From VAXT01 sp963774625 (GTDB lineage: Bacteria; Actinomycetota; Thermoleophilia; Gaiellales; Gaiellaceae): a stretch of 64,000 nt of DNA. Location of the stretch: positions 248,001 through 312,000 of the forward strand of contig CAVZFQ010000018.1 of NCBI GenBank assembly GCA_963774625.1. The letters are read 5' to 3'. Numbering within the stretch: position 1 is the stretch's first letter; each line of letters opens with the position of its first letter. A program made the position numbers and the translations under genes. Below, piece by piece: positions 7,937 to 17,270 of the stretch. The notes beneath the pieces were generated by a model. That model had not been told where the DNA came from, searched no databases, and saw only the letters and a program-made list of their open reading frames with translations.

Positions 7937-9731
7937 TCGGCGCTTCGAACCCCTCGGCGGCGGCGTCGGCGATCGACCAGATCTTCACCGGCTCCTGCCG
8001 CCCGCGAACCTCGAACTCGTCGACGAAGACGATGTCGTCCACCTCCTTGGTGAGCGCCTCCTTCGTCGTGTCGGACATGAAGAGGACGTAGGGCTGCCCT
8101 TTCGTCATGCCCTCCAAGCGTGATGCCGTGTTCGTCGTGTCGCCGATGGCCGTGTACTCGAGTCGCCGCTCGTGGCCGACGTTCCCTGACATGAACGGGC
8201 CGGAGTTCAGTCCCACACCCATCTTGAACCGCGCCGGGAGGCCCCGCTCCTCCATCAGGGCGTTGAAGTGCGGCAAGCGCGTGGTGAGCATCTCGCGTCC
8301 GGCCGCGAGCGCACGGTCGGCGTGGTCCGGCTGCTCGATCGGAGCGCCGAAGACGGCGAAGATGCCGTCTCCCATGTACGCGACGAGCGTGCCCCCGTTG
8401 TTGAGGATCGCCTCGCTCATCTCGCTGAGGTAGACGTTGAGGATCTCGATCACCTCTGCGGCGGTCAGGGTCTCGGAGAACGTCGTGAAGCCGCGCACGT
8501 CGGTGAACATGCACGTGCCTTCCAGGGCGACGCCGCCGAGCCGTAGATCGCCGTCGGTCTGGGCCAGGACCTGCTCGACGACCGCATCGGGGACGAACCG
8601 GGAGAAGACGTCGCGCACCCGCTCGCGCTCGAACGCGGCCAGGAGGTAGTGCGCGGCGATGGACCCGACCGACGAGACCAGCAGGGTCCCGAAGGGGTAG
8701 ACGAAGGACAGCACGATCCCGGTCTCGAAGGCGATCTGCGTGCCCACGAGGAAGATCAGGGCCGCGGCTATGGCGATGGCGAGCGTCCACAACAGCGACA
8801 GGCGGAGGCTCACGAGCGGCGCGAGCATGCCCAGCAGGACGATCAGTGCCAGGGTGATCGACGAGGGCACGCTCTGGAGCGGGAAGCCACGGAGCGCCGT
8901 GGAGATCGCGTTGGCTTGCACCTCGGCTCCCGACATCGCCTCGGAGGTGGACGTCGGGTGGATGTCCTGCAGAGACGTGGCCGACGGGCCGACGACGACG
9001 ATGTCGTCGCGAAACTTGCCTTTCTTGAACCTATTGCGCCAGACGGTTGCGAAGGACGTCGTCTCGATCGTCTCTGCCGGCCCGAGGTAGTCGATCCATG
9101 TCGAGTCGCGATCGCCGAAGTCCTCCTTGGCGATCGGCTTGCCCCGCGCCCGCTCGGCCGCGACGAGGGCGAAGCTCTTGAGATCGTCCACCTCGTATCC
9201 GACCCGCCGGATGACACCGCCGGGGTCGAGCGGGAAGTTTCCGTTGCCGACCCGTGCACCGACGTCGCGCACTACCTCGTCGCTGCCGAAGACGTTCGTG
9301 CTCCCGCCCGGTCCGACCTCGGTCGTCGCGAGAACGAGGTTGCCGGCCTGCGCCACGGCCTCGACGAGGGCCGTGTCCTCGGCGACCTCGGTCTCCTCCG
9401 TGAACTGGACGTCGTAGGCGATGACCTTCGCGCCGTCCTTCTCCAGCTGTTTGATGACCGTCGCGAAGTAGCTCCGCGGAAACGGCCAGCGGATGCGCTC
9501 GCCACGGGTGTTGAAGAAGCTGAACGTTTCGTCGTCGATCGCGACGACGGAGATGTTCTGGGGCGTCGGCTCCGTCCCACGAATGGAGAAGCGAACGTCG
9601 ACGCTGTTCAACTCGAGGCTGCGAAAGAGGTTAGTCCCGAAGCAGACGAGGCCAAGGCCGGTGGCCGCGAGACCGACGCCGAGAAACAGCGCCACCTGCA
9701 GGCGGCTTCTTCGCGCGCGGTTCATGACCAC
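7896..9731 (-). CDS. CHASE2-domain adenylate/guanylate cyclase (class III)
   Basis: 611 residues. An N-terminal helix is followed by an extracellular CHASE2 sensor (about 35-290, with DVRFSIRG and VAIDDETFSFF), then three membrane helices (about 300-370), and a class III cyclase domain (about 410-590). Metal-binding aspartates are in FTDVRGFT and AYMGDGIFAVFG. The transition-state Asn/Arg region is in GDTTNTASRLE. It should make cAMP or cGMP in response to an outside signal. The start is GTG at 9731 or ATG two codons later, neither with a strong Shine-Dalgarno. It is the last gene of a run that begins at 10894. Confidence 0.88.
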   Translation of the reverse strand: MVMNRARRSRLQVALFLGVGLAATGLGLVCFGTNLFRSLELNSVDVRFSIRGTEPTPQNISVVAIDDETFSFFNTRGERIRWPFPRSYFATVIKQLEKDGAKVIAYDVQFTEETEVAEDTALVEAVAQAGNLVLATTEVGPGGSTNVFGSDEVVRDVGARVGNGNFPLDPGGVIRRVGYEVDDLKSFALVAAERARGKPIAKEDFGDRDSTWIDYLGPAETIETTSFATVWRNRFKKGKFRDDIVVVGPSATSLQDIHPTSTSEAMSGAEVQANAISTALRGFPLQSVPSSITLALIVLLGMLAPLVSLRLSLLWTLAIAIAAALIFLVGTQIAFETGIVLSFVYPFGTLLVSSVGSIAAHYLLAAFERERVRDVFSRFVPDAVVEQVLAQTDGDLRLGGVALEGTCMFTDVRGFTTFSETLTAAEVIEILNVYLSEMSEAILNNGGTLVAYMGDGIFAVFGAPIEQPDHADRALAAGREMLTTRLPHFNALMEERGLPARFKMGVGLNSGPFMSGNVGHERRLEYTAIGDTTNTASRLEGMTKGQPYVLFMSDTTKEALTKEVDDIVFVDEFEVRGRQEPVKIWSIADAAAEGFEAPTSAEPEPDTTGRP

Positions 9732-9760
9732 GAACTATGAAGGTGCGAACCGGACGCTGG

Positions 9761-9886
9761 CTAGTCGTCGCGTGTCGGCAGGCTCGGGAAGCCCCAGACA
9801 AGGACGATGATGCTCAGCGCCAGGAGAACGACCCCAAGAGCCACAGACGTCATCGCAACAACGGTTTCCGGCGTTTCGATTCCCAA
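9761..9886 (-). CDS. Small single-span membrane protein (41 aa)
   Basis: A short open frame fills the gap between the 321-residue unknown gene and the cyclase. From a TTG start it reads an acidic head (LGIETPETVVAM), one strong membrane helix (VALGVVLLALSIIVLVWGF) and a short charged tail. An internal ATG would give 30 residues. No clear Shine-Dalgarno is visible. The helix ending in WGFP and the position in a co-directional run support a real gene, perhaps a partner of the membrane cyclase; that role is inference. Confidence 0.4.
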   Translation of the reverse strand: MGIETPETVVAMTSVALGVVLLALSIIVLVWGFPSLPTRDD

Positions 9887-9928
9887 ACCACGCTCAATAT
9901 CGGCGTTTCGGCCGAAGAGTTGAGCGTT

Positions 9929-10894
9929 TTACGCGAGTAGCGCCATACCGCGCGCAACTGCGCGGGAAACGTCCTGGAAAACGACCGGCCGAGCGTTCTG
10001 GGCGACCAGCGCGAACTCGCCGAAGCCCGCGACGCCCAGCCGCGCCCGTTCGGCGATGTAGGCGCTGCGCCAGCTGTTGACACCAGCACGCGAGAGGCCT
10101 GCGGTATTGCCGCCGAGCCCGACTCCGAGCCGGTACCCGGGGCTCATCCCGGCGATGTAGCGGCCGGCTAACGCTTGCCGCGAGGGCCCCCCTGAGGCTA
10201 GTGCGCGTTGACCGTCCGACCAGGTGCGGGCGGCCCGCCGCGGGTCGCCGACGAAGTTCGGATACTCCTCGCCGACGATCCGGAAGGCGGCGCGCTCGAA
10301 CTGGCGCCAGAGCGCGGTGAGCTCGGCATCCACCGGACGTGAAGCGACGCGGAGGGCTTCCCGCGTGCACCAGATCCAGCCCTTGGTCTCCCGGTCGCCA
10401 AGCGGTCGGCGGCCGAACGTGATTCCTTGCAGCATCCCGCGCACGAGCTCGCGCTCCGCCCGCCGGGTCGCGAACTCGCGGCGAGCCTCGTCGAACTGCC
10501 ACATGTCGACCGTGATGCCCGCGCGACGGGCGTTGCGGATCGTGTCGCGGTAGCGCCGCCCGATCTCGACCCCCCACCGGACTCGCTGTAGGGGCGAGAG
10601 GGCGAAGAGTCGCGACTCGGGAGGCACGGGCCCCCGCAGGCTCGGGTCGATGAGCTGCTCGTCCGCGGGCGACAGGTTCCGACCCTCCCAGGCCGCGGTG
10701 CGCGTCGACTTGAACATCGGCGCGTACCGCCCGCCTGAAAGTGTTCTGATCAAATCGGAGGCTTCGCCGTTCACGCCGTACGTACCGAGATGGATGCGTG
10801 TGTCGGCGGGAAATCCGGCCTGCGAGATCGCCCGGAGGAGCTCGGGCAGGTCGTCGAGGTCGAAGTAGGAGAAGACGGCTGCTCGGACTGGCAT
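9929..10894 (-). CDS. Conserved-looking protein of unknown function (321 aa)
   Basis: I do not recognise a family. The N-terminus (AAVFSYFDLDDLPELLRAIS, then RIHLGTYGVNG) resembles a small alpha/beta nucleotide- or sugar-binding start. The rest is rich in arginine and tryptophan, with helices around 130-200, and a glycine-rich part (GYRLGVGLGGNTAGLSRAGV) near 255. No signal peptide or membrane helix is seen. It begins just after the terminator of tRNA-Gln and is the first gene of a run that ends with the CHASE2 cyclase. Confidence 0.55.
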   Translation of the reverse strand: MPVRAAVFSYFDLDDLPELLRAISQAGFPADTRIHLGTYGVNGEASDLIRTLSGGRYAPMFKSTRTAAWEGRNLSPADEQLIDPSLRGPVPPESRLFALSPLQRVRWGVEIGRRYRDTIRNARRAGITVDMWQFDEARREFATRRAERELVRGMLQGITFGRRPLGDRETKGWIWCTREALRVASRPVDAELTALWRQFERAAFRIVGEEYPNFVGDPRRAARTWSDGQRALASGGPSRQALAGRYIAGMSPGYRLGVGLGGNTAGLSRAGVNSWRSAYIAERARLGVAGFGEFALVAQNARPVVFQDVSRAVARGMALLA

Positions 10895-10902
10895 GTCGGA
10901 AC

Positions 10903-10930
10903 GAAAAACCCCGCGAAATGCGGGGCTTTT
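10903..10930 (-). terminator. Intrinsic terminator of tRNA-Gln
   Basis: CCCCGC and GCGGGG pair around GAAAT, with an A-run on one side and a T-run on the other. On the minus strand the stem is followed by five T, a standard intrinsic terminator 8 nt past the tRNA. Confidence 0.85.
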
Positions 10931-10937
10931 ACGGAGG

Positions 10938-11008
10938 CTGCGGGACTAGGATTCGAACCTAGACTACCTGGTCCAGAGCCAGGCGTCCTACCATTAGACG
11001 ATCCCGCA
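10938..11008 (-). tRNA. tRNA-Gln (anticodon CTG)
   Basis: Cloverleaf on the minus strand: acceptor TGCGGGA/TCCCGCA, D-arm TCTAATGGTAGGA, anticodon loop CTCTGGA in a CCTGG/CCAGG stem, T-arm CTAGGTTCGAATCCTAG. No encoded CCA. An intrinsic terminator follows. Confidence 0.95.
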
Positions 11009-11021
11009 AGGGCGCCGAATT

Positions 11022-11519
11022 CTAGCGGCTGAGCGCATATTTCACCTGCGCGGCCCCATAGACCTGCATCACGCCGACGAAGGCCAAGCCGCACTTCTCC
11101 ATGACTCGCCGTGAAGCCGCGTTCGTCGGCATCGTGACGGCGACGATTTGGTCGAGATCGAGCTCGTCGAAGCCAAAGCGGATCGCAGCCGTCGCCGCTT
11201 CGGTTGCGTAGCCGTGGCCCCAGTGGTCGCGGAGGAAGCGGTACCCGACCTCGATCTCCGGCCCCTCGGCGAGGTGCTGCAGGCCGGTCAGCCCGATCAC
11301 GTCGCCACTCGTCCTGAGCTCGACCGGCCACAGGCTGAATCCGTCGCGCTCCTGGTTGGTGATGCTCTTCTGGAGATTCGCCCGCGCGTCGTCGACGGTC
11401 GAGCGCGGCTCGCCCCACCAGGCCCGCTCCGCATCGCGCGAGATCGCGAGCCACGTGTCGAGGTCGTCGAGGGACGCGGGCCGCAGTCGCAGCCGCTCAG
11501 TCGCTAGCGGCAGGGGCAT
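11022..11519 (-). CDS. GNAT-family N-acetyltransferase (RimJ/RimL-like)
   Basis: 165 residues. The start LATERLRLRPASLDDL is typical of the RimJ/RimL subgroup. The acetyl-CoA binding loop is in YRFLRDHWGHGYATEA (about 92-107), and the C-terminal NAASRRVMEKCGLAFVG is the usual last motif. It transfers an acetyl group to an amine, perhaps a protein N-terminus or a small molecule. The start overlaps the end of the membrane-protein gene upstream by 23 bp, so translation is probably coupled. Confidence 0.8.
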   Translation of the reverse strand: MPLPLATERLRLRPASLDDLDTWLAISRDAERAWWGEPRSTVDDARANLQKSITNQERDGFSLWPVELRTSGDVIGLTGLQHLAEGPEIEVGYRFLRDHWGHGYATEAATAAIRFGFDELDLDQIVAVTMPTNAASRRVMEKCGLAFVGVMQVYGAAQVKYALSR

Positions 11520-12099
11520 CCACCACCGCCCGCGCCTGCCGGTAGATGGCGTACGAGAGCGCTGCCGTCGGCAGATTGACGACAGCGCCGAACAAGGCGC
11601 TGGCCAGCCCGTCCAACCAGATCGGATCGGTCAGCTCGCCCAGCAGGAGGCCGGGCAGACCCGCGACGAACGCCAGCAAGAACACGATGACGATTGCGCC
11701 GAGGACGGGCCACGTACGCCCGCGGACCAGGCCGTTCGATGTTTCGAGCGCGTCGAATGGTCTCTGGCCTTCGATCACGATCAACGGGCTGGCCGCGCTC
11801 CAGCGCGCGTAGATCAGGAGGCCGGGCACGATGAGCAGGAGCAATCCGAGAACGGTCGCCAGTGCGGTGACGAAGCTGGCCAGCACGAGGCCGGGCACGC
11901 GGTCGACCGTCCTGCCGTAGGGCTCGAGCGGGGAACGCGTGCGTCGTGCGATCGTGGCGATCAGGGCGCCGTACACCCACGCGTAGCCGATGAAGGTCAG
12001 CCCGGTGGCGGCGGCGATCCCGAGGCCCTCGCTGTCCTCCGCGACATAGACGACTGCCAGCTCCGCGGGCACGAGGAGGACCAGCGCGACGAGCAGCAT
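11497..12099 (-). CDS. Polytopic membrane protein, YciC/GPDPase-membrane-domain-like
   Basis: 200 residues from the ATG at 12099, with about five membrane helices and the signature LIVPGLLIYARWSAASPLIV near residue 88, typical of the glycerophosphodiester-phosphodiesterase membrane-domain group. In-frame coding continues upstream with family-like sequence (LSVSGLIGETWRLLRAHGPA) back to a CTG at 12159, so the real protein is probably 20 residues longer with a non-standard start. It sits just after the ABC exporter gene and overlaps the GNAT gene. Function unknown. Confidence 0.6.
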   Translation of the reverse strand: MLLVALVLLVPAELAVVYVAEDSEGLGIAAATGLTFIGYAWVYGALIATIARRTRSPLEPYGRTVDRVPGLVLASFVTALATVLGLLLLIVPGLLIYARWSAASPLIVIEGQRPFDALETSNGLVRGRTWPVLGAIVIVFLLAFVAGLPGLLLGELTDPIWLDGLASALFGAVVNLPTAALSYAIYRQARAVVDAPAASD

Positions 12100-12175
12100 C
12101 GCCGGCCCGTGCGCCCGCAGCAGCCGCCACGTCTCCCCGATGAGCCCGCTGACCGACAGGGCGCGGAGTCTACGA

Positions 12176-13981
12176 CTAGGCCACGTCGGCCCAGTCGCCG
12201 TAGAGCGACGTGTACAGGCCCTGCCTGGTCATCAACTCGTCGTGCGTCCCCTGCTCGACGACCCGGCCGTGCTCGAGGACGACGATCAGGTCGGCATTCC
12301 GGATCGTCGAGAGCCGGTGTGCGATCACGAAGGCCGTCCGGTCGGAGAGCAGCTTTCCGAGCGCGTCCTCGATCTTCTTCTCGGTGCCGATGTCGACCGA
12401 CGACGTGGCCTCGTCGAGGATCAAGACCCGGGGGTCGGCGAGCAGTGCGCGCGCGAACGCGACGAGTTGTCGCTGACCGAGCGAGAGGCGCGTGCCCCGT
12501 TCCTGGAGGTTGGTCTCGTAACCGCCTTCCAGGCCCATGATGAACTCGTGCGCGCCGACCGCTCGCGCCGCGCTGGCGACTTCCTCGGGGGTCGCGTCGG
12601 GCCGCCCGAAGGCGATGTTGTCGCGAACCGTGCCCGCGAAGAGGAAGCCCTCCTGCGGCACGACGCCGAGTTGGCGCCGAAGCGACTCTTGTTTCACGTC
12701 GCGCAAGTCCGTGCCGTCGATGGTGATTCGTCCCTCGCGCGGGTCGTAGAACCGGGCGAGGAGCTTCGCGATCGTCGACTTGCCGGCGCCGGTGTGACCG
12801 ACGAGCGCGACCGTGGTGCCGGCCGGCACGTCGAGGTCGATGCCGTGCAGCACCTCAGGCAGGTTGCCGTAGCCGAAGCGGACGTCGTCGAAGCGAACGT
12901 CGCCGTGGATCCGGTCGAGGTCCAGCGCGTTCGGCGCGTCGCGCACCTCCGGCTCCTCGTCGATGACCTCCATGATCTTGTCCAGGGCGGCGACTGCGGC
13001 GAGGAACGTGTTGTACAGCTGCGACAGCTGCTGGACCGGGTCGAAGAAGTTCGACAGGTAGAGGACGAACGCAAAGAGCGTTCCGGCGCTGATCTGGTCG
13101 TGCGACGCGAGCCAGCCGCCGTAGCCGACGACGATCGCCGTCGCCAGCGCGGCCAGGAAGTCGACGAACGGGAAGTAGAGGCCGTTGAGGACGACGGTCT
13201 GCTGGTTTGCCTCCCGGTAGTGCGCGTTGACCTCTTCGAAGTGCGCCTGGTTTCGCGGCTCGCGACGGAAGGCCTGGACGACGCGGATGCCGCCGATGTC
13301 CTCGGCCAGCGTTGCGGTGACCAGGCCGAGCCGCTCGCGCACCGCGCGGTAGGCCCGCGACGACCGGACCCGGAAGATGGCGGTCGCGATCGCCATCAGC
13401 GGCATCACCGCCAGGGTCGCGAGCGCGAGGCGCCAGTCGAGGAAGAAGAGGATGATCGCTGTCCCGATGAGCGTGAGCGTGCTCTGGACGAGCGTCGTGA
13501 CGCCGTCGGTGACGAGCTGGTCGAGCGCGTCGACGTCGTTCGTCAGCCGGCTGATGATCACGCCCGCGCGGTTGCGCTCGTAGTACCCGAGCGAGAGCCG
13601 CTGCAGATGTCGGAAGAGCTTGTTGCGCAGGTCGGCGAGGATGCGCTCGCCGGTCCAGCCCGTGAAGTAGGTCTGGGCCGCCGAGGTGAGCAGGTTCGCG
13701 ACGCCGGCCCCGATGAACGCGATCACGATCCACGTCAACGCGTTCAGGTCTTGCTCGAAGATCCCGTCGTCGACCGCGTACTTCGCGAGCAGGGGCGGGA
13801 TCAGCGCGGTGGCGGTCGCGGCGAGCAGGGAGACGATCGCGAGCGTCGTTCGCAGGCGGTACGGCTTCGTCAGCGACGCCAGGGTCGAGACCCGGCGCAC
13901 GGTGCGCGCCCACGACCAGTCGTCGATCTCCGGCGCGTCGCGGCGTTGCGTGAGGTGCCCGCCCGGCTGCCAGACTTTCAT
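12176..13981 (-). CDS. ABC exporter, fused membrane and ATPase domains (second subunit)
   Basis: 601 residues: a six-helix transmembrane domain (about 45-330) and an ATPase domain (about 365-590) with Walker A GHTGAGKSTIAKLL, signature LSLGQRQ, Walker B RVLILDEATSSVD and the H-loop IAHRLST. It belongs to the MsbA/LmrA-type exporters. Its ATG overlaps the stop of the preceding ABC gene (ATGA), so the two half-transporters are probably made together and form a heterodimer. Substrate (lipid, drug or peptide) is unknown. Confidence 0.9.
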   Translation of the reverse strand: MKVWQPGGHLTQRRDAPEIDDWSWARTVRRVSTLASLTKPYRLRTTLAIVSLLAATATALIPPLLAKYAVDDGIFEQDLNALTWIVIAFIGAGVANLLTSAAQTYFTGWTGERILADLRNKLFRHLQRLSLGYYERNRAGVIISRLTNDVDALDQLVTDGVTTLVQSTLTLIGTAIILFFLDWRLALATLAVMPLMAIATAIFRVRSSRAYRAVRERLGLVTATLAEDIGGIRVVQAFRREPRNQAHFEEVNAHYREANQQTVVLNGLYFPFVDFLAALATAIVVGYGGWLASHDQISAGTLFAFVLYLSNFFDPVQQLSQLYNTFLAAVAALDKIMEVIDEEPEVRDAPNALDLDRIHGDVRFDDVRFGYGNLPEVLHGIDLDVPAGTTVALVGHTGAGKSTIAKLLARFYDPREGRITIDGTDLRDVKQESLRRQLGVVPQEGFLFAGTVRDNIAFGRPDATPEEVASAARAVGAHEFIMGLEGGYETNLQERGTRLSLGQRQLVAFARALLADPRVLILDEATSSVDIGTEKKIEDALGKLLSDRTAFVIAHRLSTIRNADLIVVLEHGRVVEQGTHDELMTRQGLYTSLYGDWADVA

Positions 13982-15754
13982 GCGCGGGCCTCGACTCGGT
14001 CTGCGAACTCGCGCTCGAGGAGCCCGTGCTCGTAGATCTCGCGGAAGACGGCATTCGTGCGGAGGAGCTCCTCGTCCGTGCCGCGACCGACGATGCGCCC
14101 TCCGTCCAGCACGACCAGCTCGTCCGCGAGCGAGATGGTGGACAGGCGATGGGCGATGATGATCGTCGTCCGGCCCTTCATCGCTTGGCGGAGCCCCAGC
14201 CGGATCTTCGCCTCGGTCGTCGCGTCGACGGAAGCGGTCGCGTCGTCGAGGATGAGGATGCGCGGGTCCATGATCAGCGCTCTGGCGATCGCGAGGCGCT
14301 GGCGCTGGCCGCCGCTGAGCGTGATGCCGCGCTCGCCGATGACGGTCTCGTAGCCGTCAGGGAGCTCGGCGACGAACTCGTGCGCCTGCGCCAAGCCGCG
14401 CCGCGTGCTCGACCTCTTCCTGCGTGGCACCGGGCTTGCCGAAGGCGATGTTCTCGAAGACGGTGGCCGAGAAGAGGAACGGGTCCTGCGCGACGATCGC
14501 GATCTCGTGCCGGAGCGAGGGGATCTTCACGTCCCGCACGTCCACACCGTCGACGGTCACCCGGCCCGCGGTCACGTCGTAGAAGCGAGGGATCAGGGAG
14601 ACGAGCGTCGTCTTGCCCGACCCGGTGTGCCCGATGAGCGCGACGGTGCGGCCAGGCTCGAGCTCGAGGTCGATGTCGTCCAGGACCCGGCGGCCGGGCG
14701 CGTACTCGAAGGACACCCGTTCGAAGCGGACCCGTCCGTCTCCCGGCGGGGGCTCGATCGCATCGGGCTTCTCGGTAACCACCTCCGGCTCGTCGATGAC
14801 CTCGAAGATCCGTTCGCCGGAGGCCGTCGCGCGCTGCATCTGGCCGATCCACATGCCGAGCATGCGCAACGGCATGACCAGCATCACGACGAAGATGTTG
14901 AACGAGACGAACTGGCCGAACGAGAGCGAGCCGTTCGCCACCATGCGACCGCCGAGGAGCAGCACGGCCGCCTGCGCGATGAGCGGGAGGAAGGACAGCA
15001 GGGGCACATACAGAGCGCGCTGGCGGTTCGCCTCCACCGACCGGCCGAACACATCCTCGGACCGCCGCGCGAACTTGTCCTGCTCCGAGCCTTCCTGAGC
15101 GAAGGCCTTGACGACGTGGACGCCGACGATGTTCTCCTCGGCGACAGTGGCGACGTCGGCCATCTTCTGCTGGACATCGCGCAGGACCGGGTGCGAGACG
15201 CTCGAGTACCTGTAGGCGACGATGACGATGAGTGGTGTAATCGCGGTCGCGGCGAGGGCGAGGCGCCAGTTGATGACGAACATGACTGCGGTGACGCCGA
15301 CGATCGTCACCACGTGCTGGAAGAAGAAGATGAGGCCGTAGCCCAGGAAGAAGCGGACCGCCTGAAGGTCGACCGTCGCTCGGGACATGAGCTGGCCGGT
15401 CTGGTGCCGGTCGTAGAAGCCGAAGGAGAGGCGGAGCAGCTTCGCGTACAGCGCGTTCCGCATGTCGTACTCGATGCCGAGGGCCTGTCGGCCGGCGATC
15501 AGGCGACGCCCCATCATGAAGAGCGCGCGGGCGAGGCCGGTGACGAGGATCGCGCCGGCGATCAGCCAGAGCGTGCGCCGGGTCTCCGAGAGGACGACAT
15601 CCTGCAGCGCACTGCCCGTGAGCAAGCCCATGACGACCGCAGCCGCCTGCGAGCCGACCGCGAGCACGACGGAGACCGCGAGCCCCCACTTGTAGGGGCG
15701 CAGGAACCCGAGGAGGCGGAAGAAGGTGCGTCGATATGCGGGAACCGCAGCCAT
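13978..15754 (-). CDS. ABC exporter, first subunit (one frameshift)
   Basis: Same architecture as its neighbour: membrane domain, then ATPase with Walker A GHTGSGKTTLVSLI, signature LSGGQRQRLAIARAL and Walker B RILILDDATASVD. One extra G near 14395 breaks the frame inside the ATPase domain: EEVEHAARL should run on into AQAHEFVAELPDGYETVIG. Everything else is intact, so I think it is a sequencing error or a very recent lesion. I take the ATG at 15754, with TAGATT 8 nt before it, over the upstream TTG. A copy of the three-member GGTACC element lies between this gene and the uracil-DNA glycosylase. Confidence 0.82.
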
Positions 15755-15762
15755 GTGACTCA

Positions 15763-15768
15763 AATCTA
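15763..15768 (-). promoter_or_regulatory. -10 box of the ABC exporter operon
   Basis: TAGATT on the minus strand, ending 8 nt before the ATG at 15754; transcription would start at or next to the start codon. Confidence 0.5.
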
Positions 15769-15802
15769 GCCGCCGGGCTCGAGCCTGAAATTCGGCGCAC
15801 TC

Positions 15803-15864
15803 CCGGCACGAACGCGTGCGGTTTCCCTCGCTAGGCTCGCGGTGGGGAGGAGGTTGGCGGTACC
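15803..15864 (-). repeat. GGTACC intergenic element, copy 3
   Basis: Begins GGTACCGCCAACCTCCTCCC exactly 4 nt after the stop of the glycosylase gene, runs through a CGAGG-rich centre and ends with the hairpin GCACG-CGTT-CGTGC then CGG. It is a diverged copy of the elements at 33336 and 47842. Confidence 0.7.
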
Positions 15865-15868
15865 TGAA

Positions 15869-16483
15869 CTAAGGCGAGGCGGCGAGCTTGGCCAGTTCTT
15901 CGTGTACGAGGGCCACCGCTTTCCGGAGCGTCGCCTGGTTGGCGGGCGCGTTCAGCCAGCGACTCACGCCGGACGGATGTGGCAGCGGCACGGCCACCGC
16001 GTCGGCGACCTCGAACCGCCGACCGATGGTCTCGTCGAGACTCTTCGGGCCGAGCAGGCGCCGGGCGGCCAGCCCGCCGACGACGACGATCAGGCGCGGT
16101 CTGAGCAGCTCGAGCTCCCACTCGCGCCAGAACGAGCACAGCTCCTGCTCCCGGGCCGTCGGCGTCCGATCACCGCCGCCGGACTTGGCCCGGCCCGGGT
16201 AGCACCGCGTGACCGAGGCGCAGTAGAAAGTGCCGTAGAACTCGTCCTCCTCCATGCCCAGCCAGCGGCGAAGCGTCTGGCCTGCGCGGCCCCGCCACGG
16301 CCTGCGCTCGACCCCCTCGACCACCCCGGGCGCCTGGCCGAACATGTACGCCCGCTGGCCGGCGTACCCGGCGGCTACGGGAAACGACTCGATCGGGTAT
16401 CCGGCCTCGGCGCACGCCCGGCAGCCGCGGTTGTCGCGCTGCAGGGACGCGATCGAGCGATACGACGAGCGGCGCCGCGTCAA
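15869..16483 (-). CDS. Uracil-DNA glycosylase superfamily protein
   Basis: 204 residues. Motif 1 is FGQAPG (about 48-53), followed by RRPWRGRAGQ, then SVTRCYPGR, and the late motif LPHPSGVSRWLN with the conserved histidine. An early CRAC (about 21-24) could be part of an iron-sulfur or zinc site, but the full four-cysteine set of family 4 enzymes is not evident. It should remove uracil or a related base from DNA. It starts with TTG overlapping the stop of the methyltransferase gene upstream (TTGA). Confidence 0.75.
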   Translation of the reverse strand: MTRRRSSYRSIASLQRDNRGCRACAEAGYPIESFPVAAGYAGQRAYMFGQAPGVVEGVERRPWRGRAGQTLRRWLGMEEDEFYGTFYCASVTRCYPGRAKSGGGDRTPTAREQELCSFWREWELELLRPRLIVVVGGLAARRLLGPKSLDETIGRRFEVADAVAVPLPHPSGVSRWLNAPANQATLRKAVALVHEELAKLAASP

Positions 16484-17070
16484 GGCGAGCGGACGGCCAC
16501 GAACCAGCGGTTTTCGCAGAGCACGCGTCCGCCGCCGAGCTCAGCGGCGAGCCCGTCGCCGGTGAAGTAGCGCTTGTAGACCTCCCACTGAGAGCCATCC
16601 TTGAGCACGCGTGGCTGGAACTCCTCGTCCACGGGTGAATGGGCTCGAGACGAGTCCGCAACGACCAGCTCGGCGGCGACCCGGCGCGCCTCGGCGAGAA
16701 AGCGTTGCCGATCCTGATCCTCGAGGTGCCCATAGAAATGTCCCGTGAACATCCGCTCGAACGACCAATCGTCGAACGGCAGCTCGAGGGCGTCGCCGAC
16801 GAGAAATGTTGCGCCCGGAACCCGCTGCTGAGCGATCTCGATCATCGCCTCGCTCGCATCGAGGCCGACGATCTCACCCTGGAGGTGCTGTGTGAGGAAG
16901 CCCGTGCCACAGGCGACGTCGAGGGTGCGGGCAGGCGGGAGGCCGGCGATCGTCCGTCTCAGCTCGTCCAGCTCGGCGTCCCAGTCGGGCCGGTCGCGGT
17001 CTTCGTACAGGCCGATTCCGAGGTACCAGTCGTCGTACTCCGGGGCACGGCGATGGTAGTAGGCCTTCAC
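16480..17070 (-). CDS. Class I SAM-dependent methyltransferase
   Basis: About 196 residues from GTG at 17070. The SAM-binding motif is LDVACGTGFLTQHL (about 50-63), followed by VGLDASEAMIEIA and the post-II region VGDALELPFDDWSFE. I chose the GTG because YYHRRAPEYDDWYLG right after it is a typical start for this group and TAGCCT lies 7 nt before it. The open frame 33 codons further upstream has no family signal. Substrate is unknown. It overlaps the glycosylase gene by 4 bp. Confidence 0.75.
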   Translation of the reverse strand: MKAYYHRRAPEYDDWYLGIGLYEDRDRPDWDAELDELRRTIAGLPPARTLDVACGTGFLTQHLQGEIVGLDASEAMIEIAQQRVPGATFLVGDALELPFDDWSFERMFTGHFYGHLEDQDRQRFLAEARRVAAELVVADSSRAHSPVDEEFQPRVLKDGSQWEVYKRYFTGDGLAAELGGGRVLCENRWFVAVRSP

Positions 17071-17077
17071 GCTCCCT

Positions 17078-17083
17078 AGGCTA
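17078..17083 (-). promoter_or_regulatory. -10 box of the methyltransferase/glycosylase operon
   Basis: TAGCCT on the minus strand, 7 nt before the GTG at 17070. This fits a leaderless transcript. Confidence 0.45.
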
Positions 17084-17187
17084 ATCCTTGCGGAAGGCGC
17101 TTGGCCGGGCCTCACACCACGGTCCGAAGGGTCGACATTCGACCAGATTCGGTCTAGCCTGCCAGCCACCGTGAGTGTCGGTCCAAT

Positions 17188-17224
17188 TCAGATGCCGGAG
17201 GATCCAATATCAGATGCCGGAGGA
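17188..17224 (+). repeat. Tandem 15-bp direct repeat upstream of a secreted-protein gene
   Basis: TCAGATGCCGGAGGA occurs twice, 22 bp apart start to start (two helical turns), about 50 bp before the ATG at 17271. The spacing suits a dimeric regulator binding one face, but the copies may also be a recent duplication. Confidence 0.5.
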
Positions 17225-17270
17225 GTCTGATTTTCCGGTTTTGGCGATACATCCAACAGAGGGAAGATTC

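Noticed and set aside
12140..14035. A 631-codon open frame on the plus strand over the ABC exporter
   Set aside because: Mirror frame of the exporter gene with low-complexity acidic/arginine-rich sequence.
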